From NCBI GenBank assembly GCA_024180945.1, contig JAKSGN010000007.1, forward strand, positions 4,526,001 through 4,590,000: a DNA stretch of 64,000 nucleotides, written 5' to 3'. This document shows, one piece after another, positions 34,901-44,344 of the stretch; the stretch's first letter is position 1, and the number at the start of each line of letters is the position of its first letter. The translations under genes were made by a program, and so were the position numbers. The DNA comes from Macrophomina tecta (Eukaryota > Ascomycota > Dothideomycetes > Botryosphaeriales > Botryosphaeriaceae). The notes under the pieces were generated by a model. The model was not told the DNA's origin and ran no database searches. It saw only the letters and a list, made by a program, of their open reading frames with translations.

Positions 34901-35470
34901 ATGCCACGCGATTCCAAGTGGACGCCGGAGGCTAACGAGCGCGAAAGTTCAAGATAGACATCCTTCAAGAAAGCAATCGGCAAGACTAACAGCGCGATAG
35001 CTATTTCTGAACATCTTAGAGGTCTGCGATATCACCATTTCTCGCGAGCAGTGGAAGGTCCTCGCCGACAAGATGGAGGGCGGTAAGTCCGCATCTCACC
35101 TCCTTCCAAGTCTTCTGCTTGCTCAGTATGCCTAGACTTCTCTGCGGAGGCTCTACGCTGCCACTTCAAAAAGATCAAGAAGACAATCAAGGATGCTGTC
35201 AACGCCGAGGGGTCCCCCGCCAAACACAACGCTGCTCCGAAGAGCAATGGCACCAAGGCCGCGGGTGCTAAGGGCAGGGTGAGCAACGACGGCGGTGGTG
35301 AGACGCCGCGCCCCTCTTCGCGCAAGAGGGCTGCCGCCAACTACGATGATCCAGCTTCAGACGACGAGGAGAAGGCTGAGCTTCCAAGGAAGAAGGTCAA
35401 ACATGAGGAAAGTCATAAAGATTGTCCCGCTGATGGCGCTTCTTTCTTCTTCACCGAGGAGCTTGTCTGA
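34901..35470 (+). pseudogene. SANT/Myb-like array copy 4, intact frame but mutated splice donor
   Basis: Exons 34901-34942, 35001-35082 (82 nt) and 35136-35470 would give 152 residues: Lys-Trp-Thr-Pro-Glu-Ala-Asn-Glu-Arg, LFLNILEVCDITIS, EQWKVLADKMEG and FSAEALRCHFKKIKK. The tail ends with RKKVKHEE and ASFFFTEE. The second intron is normal (GTAAGT...CTAG). The first intron should begin at 34943 but reads GAAAGT, where sister copies have GTAAGT or GTACGC; its acceptor GCGATAG is fine. Retaining the intron gives a stop within five codons. So the copy is either newly dead, spliced through a rare GA-AG intron, or carries a sequencing error. Every other part looks under constraint. Confidence 0.7.
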
Positions 35471-36014
35471 TCAACACACTGCCTGAGATCTATTTTATTT
35501 CTCGAACTTAGCGGAAGAGGGAGGCCTTCTTTGGGACCGTCATACCAAGCGGTCAGACAACGGGTGACTAGGCTTTGTAGCCGGTAGACATCCTTAAATC
35601 AAGCTACTGGGCGCCTTGAACCAATCTGAAAAGGAGCGGTGCTTCCTACACCCGTGAAGCGTCTTGAGTAACCGCTGAAAGAGCAAGGATACGTTTCGCG
35701 AGCGGAGTAAGCCTGCGAGATCTGGTCTGCGTACGGCAATAGATACTAATGACCAGCTGAAGCGGTCAGCCGAACGTGAGTGTAATGATTGGCGCTCGAA
35801 CAGCAGGGACTCGCAAGGATGCTCCTCGGCCCTTCCGCCCTACGTGATCTTTTCCATTGCCCCTTCTATGCCGCGTGGTGCATAAAACCTGCGCTCTCGA
35901 CGCAAACCGCTTCCGCCGCAACCTTCCTCTACAATACATCTTCTGCTCCGAGGCATTGCTCCTGCAACGCTACAAAACAACTTCTCACTTTCGATCTCTG
36001 CCTACTTCCTCACC
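35471..36014. other. intergenic between array copies 4 and 5
   Basis: 544 bp without a gene. The last 100 bp are CT-rich leader-type sequence before the ATG of copy 5. Confidence 0.5.
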
Positions 36015-36624
36015 ATGCCTACTGTCTGGACTGCCGAGGTTGATCAGCGCGTACGCAACCACTCATCCACACCCGAGTCCCCCGCATACTAATGTGATAC
36101 ACCCAGCTGTTCACGGCCACGATGGAGGTCTGCGGCGTAGCTATCAGCGCGAAGCAGTACGAAGAGATCGCTGAGCGTATGGGAGAAGGTGGGCTTCTTC
36201 CGTTACACTCGGTTCCCATTTCCTTACTCACTTCACCGTTCTAGGGTTCACCAAGAACTCAATCGAGCACCGCTTCCGCAAGCTCAAGAAGGGCCAGAGT
36301 GATGGCAACGGCGCCGCTCCAGTCAAGGCCAAAGCGGCTACCCCGAAGGCCCCCAGGACTGCTACTCCCAAGGCGAGCGCCAAGAAGGACAGGGCTGGCT
36401 ATGAGGCGACGCAGAAGCCTGCCCGCGGATCTACTCGTAAGCGCGCCGCGAGGGAGTCGACGGAACCGCCTTCAGGCGATGATGGAGCACCCGACAGCCC
36501 GACTAAGAAGATCAAGTACGAGCCGGAGGACGAAGAGGTCGAATTGACCATGGATGCCGAATTGCTCGCGTCGCAGATGCGGAAGAATGGTCCGATGTAT
36601 CTGGAAGACGGTGAGGAGGTGTAG
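36015..36624 (+). CDS. SANT/Myb-like small nuclear protein, array copy 5 (165 residues)
   Basis: Exons 36015-36050, 36107-36188 (82 nt) and 36245-36624; both introns are 56 nt, the first with a perfect TACTAAT branch site. Helices: Val-Trp-Thr-Ala-Glu-Val-Asp-Gln, LFTATMEVCGVAIS, KQYEEIAERMGE and FTKNSIEHRFRKLKK. The tail is rich in Lys, Ala and Pro (linker-histone-like), then Thr-Arg-Lys-Arg-Ala-Ala and the box Ser-Pro-Thr-Lys-Lys-Ile-Lys-Tyr-Glu, followed by an acidic Pro-Glu-Asp-Glu-Glu. The Phe-Phe pair seen in sister tails is absent here. The Trp of helix 2 is replaced by Tyr. Confidence 0.82.
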
Positions 36625-37065
36625 CTACTGCGGAAGACCTTGGCAAGCCCATTAAGAGTCCTGTTTCTGCTTCGCAGAGAGTGCTTATTAGGAGAGGCGT
36701 GCGGAAGGGCTGGGTACCGCGTTTGGAGGCTTCGAGATTCGCCGACGACCAGATTGGGGAAGCTGTAGGCATTCCAGCACACAGAAATTGGTTCCACGGT
36801 CATCTCCAGGCGGGCACCCCCTAAGTGATTACTGCGAAAGTGAAATCAGTTTCTCTAGAGATCCGCATGCTCTGGTGACATCCCGCGATGCGGCAGGCTT
36901 CCGCGTAAATATAAAATCCCATTTCGTGCACTTCAACTGAATCCTCTCCCTTACCAACCACCCAGCTCCGCATTCGAGCAACTCTTCCACAGTACACTGG
37001 TAACCTTCAACTACCTTACCTCTTCTCTGCCTATTCATCGCCAACGCCGTCATCATCCAAGCAAA
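36625..37065. other. intergenic between array copies 5 and 6
   Basis: 441 bp, no gene. Copy 6 promoter and leader on the right. Confidence 0.5.
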
Positions 37066-37851
37066 ATGTCGTCCGATGACTCCAAGGTCTGTACCACACC
37101 GTACCACATCTCTCCTCACCTCCCAACCACGCCCATCACTGACAAACACCACTCGCAGCTCCTCGTCGCCATCCTCGACGCCTGCGATATCAAGTTCACC
37201 AGCGACGATCACATCAAGATCGCCGTCAAACTGGGCGGAAGTAAGTCGTGCTCTTTCCATGTCCACAACACCAACCAACCCACCCGCTCTCGTCCGCCAC
37301 CTCACTCCATGAAAAAGAAACCCCCCCCCAAAACACTAAAAACTCACCTCTCTCTTCTCACGATATCAGACGTCACCGGCAACGCCATCCGCCAGCGCAT
37401 CGCCAAGGTCCGCAAGAACGGCCCCGCCATCCTAGCGTCCACCGCCGCCAGCACCGCGAACACGCCCGGCAAGAAGCCCGCCGGCAACGGCGCCGCAACC
37501 GCCCCGGGCAAGAAAGCTCGCACGCCGAAGTCCTCAGCCCTCCTCGGCCCCCTGCTCTCCGAAGATGACGAGGAGGATGAGACGACGCCCGGCGCTAAGG
37601 AGAACAAGAAGGCGGGCGCGGAGGGAGGCAGCGGCAGGGCCAGCAAGAAGCGCAGCAAGCCCGAGGGCGAAGAGGGGAAGGGGGAGGGAGACGATGTGGC
37701 TCTGCCGGGCACGCCGACCAAGAAGGTCAAGACGGAGGAAGCGGTTGAGGAGGCGGGCGCGGGCACGGAGGAGGCGGACGAAGACGTGGACATCCGCTCG
37801 TTCTTCGACATCGACGCGGCGGGAGCGGAGGACCCCGGGGATGCCGTGTAG
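37066..37851 (+). CDS. SANT/Myb-like small nuclear protein, array copy 6 (194 residues)
   Basis: Exons 37066-37086, 37159-37240 (82 nt) and 37370-37851; introns 72 and 129 nt, phases 0 and 1. Exon 1 is shortened to seven codons and has lost the helix-1 Trp, and helix 2 has no Trp either. The fold pattern is still visible in LLVAILDACDIKFTSDDH, IAVKLGGN and VTGNAIRQRIAKVRK. The tail has Ala/Pro/Lys stretches, acidic runs and the box Thr-Pro-Thr-Lys-Lys-Val-Lys-Thr-Glu, then Ile-Arg-Ser-Phe-Phe-Asp near the C-terminus. The second intron contains a C-run next to A-rich sequence. The unusual first donor GTCTGT is accepted because it keeps frame and phase with the sister genes. Confidence 0.75.
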   Translation: MSSDDSKVCTTPYHISPHLPTTPITDKHHSQLLVAILDACDIKFTSDDHIKIAVKLGGSKSCSFHVHNTNQPTRSRPPPHSMKKKPPPKTLKTHLSLLTISDVTGNAIRQRIAKVRKNGPAILASTAASTANTPGKKPAGNGAATAPGKKARTPKSSALLGPLLSEDDEEDETTPGAKENKKAGAEGGSGRASKKRSKPEGEEGKGEGDDVALPGTPTKKVKTEEAVEEAGAGTEEADEDVDIRSFFDIDAAGAEDPGDAV

Positions 37852-39335
37852 ACAGGTGGGTTCGCGGGAAGCATTTTGGGGCTTTCTTCTGGGGCGCGTT
37901 TCTCTGGAGTGCGGCTGCGGAATGGTATGCTTATCGGGCCCACGGGAAAAGGATGAAGGGACTGGTGGGGATGCATGTGAGGTGTCAAGGGCCCGTTCGG
38001 TGGTACATACATCCGGCTTTCATTGATAAGGGCTCCAAAACGAGAAGGCGATTGGATGGAGGAAAGGCGAAGCAAGAAGCATACAGACAAGGGACGAAAA
38101 GAAAAGCCATGCGAGGAATCTTCGTCAAAGATTCTCTCTTCTAAGATAGCACCTAAACCACACAAAATCCCACCATCTTAATAACCGTACAATTCCTTGA
38201 CCGAGCAAATCCCTGTGCATCATCTCATCTAACTGCTGACTCACTCTGCATCCTAGAGGGGATATTTAGCGTACCAAGAACCTGTTGGGGCCGCCGCGCT
38301 TGCGCAATTTCAATGCCGCGCCAACGATGCTTACGAAGCACTCCCGGTTAGCCTGTGCCATTGATCGACAGAAAAAATGACGATGATGACGCTGATACGA
38401 AAGCCACCTATGTTTGAAGTTGTTGTACGGATGCGTGCGCGTGCTGAGGCGAAGATGCAGGTGCTGGTGCAGATACGGGTACAGCCGATCGTAATGGAAC
38501 TGGCCGGTCCAAAGCTGCACAAGCCCTTGTAGAATCCAAGAAGTCGATTGTCCGGATGTGAGAATAGTGAGTTTTCAAGCACGTTCGTCGGATGGATGCT
38601 TGGGCCTTGTACGTTGCTGAAGTCGCTGTCGCTGTGTCTTATAAGTCGTCAAGCCAAGGGGTCTATCTTATTGCCATCCGCTACGCAGGGACATATTGTG
38701 GCCGAGTCATCCTGGGAAAGGAGAAGAGAAAGAAGCAAAGCAAATGTAACCACGAAAAGGTGGTGAGAAAATCAACAGCACAAAGACTAAGGGGACGAAT
38801 CAATACTGTACATGTTACGAAAGCGACCAAAAGCCAGCTGAATGTATAAAGCAAGTATCCAACACACATATCTAACTGACCATACAGATCACTAGATGCT
38901 GATAAGAACCTATGATACAACCATAAAAACAACACACAAGAATCAGACCAAGGAACACAAAAGACACAACAGGAACACAAACGCAACGCAACGAAAAGCA
39001 ACGCAACGCAACGCTCAGCAGCAAAAGACACAATTCCAACACAGCAAGCGCCGTAAGCTCCCCCTTTCATCCCTCCTTCAATCATCCCAAGGCAGAGAGT
39101 AACACATTCGTCGTCGTACCAAATCACACATCCGTGCATGACCTCTTTCTTCATCCCATCCCAAGGCCGCGCCAAAAAAGAAAAAAAAAAAAAAATTAAC
39201 AAGTGCAAAGCAGTAAAACGACGTCAAAGTAGTCCAGTAATACAAAAACATATAGCCAAACCCACCCTCTCGACCAGCGAAAAAAGGTGGGCGAATACTC
39301 GAAAAGCAGAGACTTGGCAAAGAAACCACGTGCCC

Positions 39336-39371
<36 letters not shown>

Positions 39372-39604
39372 GCCTCTCGTGTGCACAAGTAAACCACCGC
39401 GCTCGAATGCTTGCAGATAAAAGCGGAGGGTGGTGTGGGGTATCGTCTGTGCCTCTTTGCTCCTTCAAAGAACCCGATTCGCGGCAAAAAAACATCTACA
39501 AATGCCTCGCTCTGCTTTGCTGCGCAGCGCAGCGCTAGAAGCGCAAATAACGAAAGTGGACGATATTAAAATCGACTTAGAGCAGAGAAAAAATAAACAA
39601 AGAA
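37852..39604. other. intergenic, 3' flanks of convergent genes
   Basis: 1.75 kb with no supportable gene. It contains pentanucleotide AACGC-type repeats at about 38990-39022, an A-rich run near 39176-39195 and a CT dinucleotide tract at 39338-39367. Long minus-strand frames here are low-complexity artefacts. Confidence 0.5.
39338..39367. repeat. (CT)15 microsatellite
   Basis: Fifteen uninterrupted CT units in non-coding sequence about 240 bp beyond the 3' end of the minus-strand gene that stops at 39605. Confidence 0.9.
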
Positions 39605-42129
39605 TTATTTATTCTCGAAGAAAGCGACCAAGTTCGAGATGCGGCCCTTGCGCGGCTTCTCGCCGCAGACGGACAAGGAGGTCGATGACGACGGCGTCGA
39701 GGAGCCACCGGTGCCGCTTGAGGTGGGCGTGGGGGTGCCGAAGACGGAGGTAGCGGCGGTGGAAGAGGTAAGGGCGGTGCTCGCGCACGAGTAGGCGGTC
39801 ATGTTGCTGCTGGTGCTGAAGCTGCGGAGGGAGCGGGTGCCGTTGGCGGCGGAAGGCGGAGTGGTCGAGAGGCCGTCGAAATAGGGCGGTCGGATTTGCG
39901 GGGTTGAGGCTTCATGATGTTGAGCAGCACCTGTTGTTGGGCTACGACCTGGCGAAGTTCTTGAGGCTTAATTGCATGAAACATCAAATGATAGGAACGA
40001 AACGAAGGGTGAGAAAGAATTAAATGCGTTATAGTGATTGTGGAAGAATAGTGTAATCTATCTTACCGAATAACACCGCCCTCAATACCCGCCGGCGTTT
40101 GCGTCATAGTTTCCCCGCTCTGCGCTGGAGTCTCCACATCCTGCGGAGGCGTGCTCTGGCCTGCTCCCTGCTCCGCCGCCTTTTCCTCCTCCACGGGCTT
40201 CTCGGTGATGGGAAGAGCAGGCTCCAACGAGGGTGCCGAGCTAGCCTCCTCCTCCTTCTTCTCCGATGTGTCCTTATCCAAAACCTTCTCCTTCGCCTTG
40301 TCAATACCCTCCGCAACCTTCGCCTTGGCCTTTGACGCAACACCGGCGCCGTTCGTTTGCTTCGTCTTCGTCGACACGGTGCGACGGGGAGGCGACTTGA
40401 CAACTTCGTCCTTCTTCTCGTGGGACTTGCTCGCGGAGGCAGCGGTCGGGCGCATCATACGGGCGAGGAAACTGTCGTCAGGAGCACGGGCGCCAACGCT
40501 GGGTCTAGAGGTCCGGGACTCGGGGCGCTTAGCGGCACCCTGCGCAGGGAGGGAGGGGCGCGAGCCCGCCCTCTTCGTAGCATCACTCGCGGTCTTGCTC
40601 GCCGCAGCGGCGGTGGTCTTGGAAGCTACAGCAGGAGCACGCGGGGTGGTAGTCTTGGGCCTGGCAGCGGGCTTCTTCTCCTCCGCCTTCTCAGCATCGC
40701 GCTTGGCGGCAGATGCGGCGGTGGGCTGCGTCAGGTGAGAGGGGAGCTTAGCGGGACGCGTAGGCGACTTTGGCTTGGGCTTCGTAAAAGGGGGCGTGGT
40801 GTGAGCGGTCTCCTTCTTCTTCTCGGCAGCGGGCCTGGACGTTGCGCGGGGCTTCGCTGCAGAGGAAGTGGCCGATTTCAGCGAGGTCCTGCTGGTCCTC
40901 TTCGCGGGCGCCTGCGCGGAGCTCTTCGAGGTCGCTGACTTGGGTGAAGCGATCGGCGAGGTCGGGGTGTGAGGAGGAGCTGGAGACTTGGCTCCAGAGG
41001 GCTTGCTCTCTTCCGCCTGCGCAGGCTCAGCTTGCTTCTCAGGAGACTGCGGTTCGGCAGCGGGCTCCGATGCGGCCTCGACGTTCTCCTCGGGCTGAGG
41101 CTCAACCTTCGCCTCGGCCTTCTGCTCCGTGGCGGGGGCCGGCGCCTCCTGCGCGCGCTTGTCAGTGCCGAGAGACTTCAAGAACTCGACCGGCGGAGGC
41201 AGAGCCTCGCCCTTGGAAACGGCGTTCTCGTCCTTCGGGTCTGAGGGCTTCATAACAGCGCTCTCCTCCTCCACATCAGTCTTCTTGTCCGGCTGAGTCA
41301 TTGTGGGTTCCTCGACGGGAGGAATGACGTCCTTCTTCGCTTCTTCGGCGAGGGGCGCGGCAGCAGGGGCGGAGGCGGAGGCAGAGGCGTCAGAGGCGGC
41401 GGCCGAGGACGACTTGTGGGCGGATTCCGACTTCTTCTCCTCGGCGACAAGCTCAATGTGCTTCAATTTCTTTGCCGCTTCCTCGACCTCCCTGTTCGCG
41501 TTCTCCTGCGTAGCTTCCTCCTTCGGGCCGGGCTCGCTGGACTTCTTGGGGTCGGCGAGCTTGTTCCCCTCGTTGTCGATGAAGCTGCCCATGGCCTCAT
41601 TCTCCTTGATCTCGGGGAAGGGGGTGTTGGCGGGGCCGGTCAGGATGGCCTGCTCGGGGATGGTCTCCTGGACGTCGACGCTGGCGCGGCGCTGCGCGGC
41701 TTCGCCAGACACGGTTTTCTTGACCTCCTCGAGGACTTCGGAGTCGCGGTGCGGATCCAAACTCATGCTGCCGCGGCGCTGGCCGGCGGTGCTGCCAGTG
41801 CCCTCGGGCTGGTCGGTGATGGTGCTGACGGTGTCGCCGGCGGGCGGGCTCTCGATGGCCGGGCTCTCGACGGCCGGGCTCTCAATCCCGTTCTCGGGCA
41901 TGCTGGTCGGGGGATCGAAGGGGCCGACGGAGATGAAGCTGGCGCGCACCTTGGAGGTGGGACGCGAATTGGACTCGCTGCTGCGGACGGAGGGCGAGCC
42001 GGGGGTGGGCGAGCGGCCGCGGAGTTCAGGGGAGGCAGAGCGTTCGGGATGGGAGCTCTCGAACATTGCACGTAGAGATCGGACGCCGCCGCCGCCGGGC
42101 AGTTGCTGCTGCTGCTGCTGCGAGGTCAT
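39605..42129 (-). CDS. large disordered Ala/Pro/Lys/Glu-rich protein with duplicated terminal motif
   Basis: Exon 1 is 42129-40067 and exon 2 is 39959-39605, joined by a 107-nt intron (GTAAGA donor; CTCAAG acceptor chosen because it keeps frame). About 805 residues, almost entirely low-complexity. The order is: a Gln tract at 4-10, GVRSLRAMFESS at about 15-26, a Ser/Pro/Arg region with SRPTSKVRASF, tandem Glu-Ser-Pro-Ala repeats near 85-95, then Glu/Lys/Ala-rich and Pro/Ser/Lys/Thr-rich segments. The C-terminal exon is Ser/Thr-rich and ends KGRISNLVAFFENK. The SKVRxSF segment and the N-terminal motif resemble uncharacterised fungal proteins annotated as mucin-like, which I recall only generally. 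No signal peptide or membrane segment, so mucin is a poor name. Possibly cytoskeletal or cortical; unproven. Confidence 0.7.
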
Positions 42130-44344
42130 GGCTGCGGATGGCGAGGGAGTGAATCAGTGGGAGTCTCTGAGCAGGAAAGCGGGCGACGTGGACATAGTAA
42201 AGCCAAGGTTGGTAGGGCAGACAAGGTCGCGGCGTGGGCACCAAACGGTGACCGAGCGCCGATGAAACCCAGACGTCGTTTCAGGCGGCGCTTTGCCTGC
42301 GACGGCCAAGGGCGGGGCAGGGATGTGCACTCACAATGCGCGACAGATTCGTGCTACCCTGCAGTGCGCGCCACCAACGTTTGCGGAGCGCGTGTCGCGA
42401 GAGAGAAGGCAGGTGTTGATGCAGAGCGAGAGAGCGCAGCCGGCTCCGCACTATGAGTCTACTAATTTCAGGGTCGCCGCCGTCCAGTCCTCCCTCGCCC
42501 AGCGCCCTGCCCCCCTATGACGCCGCCAGCCTCCCTTCGCCCATCAATTGACGCTGAAATTACGACCTCATCACCCGCCGCTGGTGCCGAGCGCCCCCCA
42601 GCGCCCTGCCAGTCGCTGGCTCCGGCCCGATGCGGGGCCCAATGACGAACTGTGGGCCGCCTCTTCAGCATGGCCATCTCAGCTTATGAGACCATCGAAG
42701 CAGCCCGCGCCGTCAATCCCACCAGCGCCTGCCTCTTCTGCTCCTTCCGTGTCGGCTTCTCTGCTCGCTCAATCACGCTTCGCCCTAGAAATCAGACACG
42801 CGCCGCGCGGAGAGCCAAAAGCCACCGTGGCCACAAAGCGAAACCAAAAATCATCGATGTACGCGTAGGAAAACACTAGACGCGCAAAGCATCTCGTGTC
42901 CAAGCCTTTCCCGATTGAGCTCCCACCCAGTCATCACACTCCCGCCTCCGGACACACACATACACATACACACATGCACAGAAAAACGGTCCAGCCCTAC
43001 CAGCAATGATCACCGAACGCGCCCCTTCTCCCCTAAATGATTGCAGGACTGCCCTGCTGCAACCCCCCCAATCACATGCCGGATCACCACCACTCCCCGA
43101 TCCTCCCAGCGCACCGTTCCCCCCAAAACCCTTTACCAATTCGCCAGACGAGCGGGCCCCCCTTCTTCATCCTGCGCGAATGTGCGGCGGCGGCAGCGGG
43201 CCCGACCCGTCGTCCAACGTGCATTACCCGTCCGGACCGCGCACTTCCCTTCGCCCCTCCCATCTCCAAAGAAACAATATCCTCCTCCTCCTCCTCCCCC
43301 CACCCCCCCGGAGGGGCCCCAGCAAAGCGCGAACGGGGACGGCAGCCTTTCCCGTCCTTCCCTTCGTGGACGTGGAGAAGAAGAAGAAGAAGAGGAGGAG
43401 GAGAAAACCCCCCAACCCCATGAACCCATGTGCCGCCACCACCTGAATGTGGCTTGGGGAAATTGCCTCTTCGCGGGTCCCCGCCAAAAGATTGCCTTGC
43501 CCCGTGCGTTCGTACCTTCCCTATCATCTCATCTTATAAACTACCAACCAACCAACCAACCAACTGTCGCCGGTGCCGTCGTCCCGGAGACGAGCGGGAA
43601 ACAATAAAGGTCAGCCACCTTCTGATAGCCTTGCCATTCACACACCCATTGAGGCAGAATCAATTGGATAAAATGTCAATCCTGCGCATCCGCCTTTTTA
43701 GAAACCCCCCCCCCCCCAAAAAAAAAAAAAAAAAACCTTGCCATTGAGATATACAAGAACGCGCCTACCAATGGACGTTGGAATAACCGTTTCAGTCCAG
43801 GTCCTGGCGATTTGCTTTTTTTTTTTCTTCCCCGCTTTCCCTGCGCGGCTGGCATCTTGATCTGGCAACCGATACCGCACTCGCATTAGCTTCATTTCAG
43901 CCGTTGGCAGGAACGAAAGTTCGGGTCACATTCAAAAGACATGGCAGGAAGGAATAAAACAAAATTCAACAAGAATCGCAACGAATGATACATGATTGAC
44001 CAATGCGATAAGGTACTCCCTGACAATAGACTGCAAAGCAACAAACGCCCGTACATGATGCACCCGCCGCAACCCCGGCTGCGGCAATTCTTGCTTCGAT
44101 CCCCTCGAATCCTTCTCTTATATCCGCAGACATGTCCCTGAGCCAATTCAATCCTCTATCATCTATACACTACACAAGCGAACACTCTGCGGAGTGGCCG
44201 CTGCTGATGGCTTTAAAAAAAAAAAAAAAAAACCTGCTGATCTGCCTCAACTATCGCGCCCTGCGCACAGGATCACCCTCTCCGCAACACCCGTACAATA
44301 ACAAATACATACTCTTCCGAGCTGGATTAAGGCACATGCCCGTC
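42130..44344. other. 2.2-kb intergenic region
   Basis: No supportable gene. The left part is the promoter of the disordered protein gene. It includes a short CA-rich repeat at about 42950-42975, CT-rich and C-rich patches at 43270-43320, a C13A18 tract at 43705-43735, and A-runs at 44215-44232. The right end is the 3' flank of the ABC transporter. Confidence 0.5.
43705..43735. repeat. C13 followed by A18
   Basis: Two abutting homopolymers in non-coding DNA. Their length makes assembly errors likely here. Confidence 0.85.

Noticed and set aside
38681..39208. 175-codon minus-strand open frame rich in Cys and aromatic residues
   Set aside because: Composition follows repetitive A-rich and AACGC sequence on the plus strand; no family features; lies in 3' flanking DNA.
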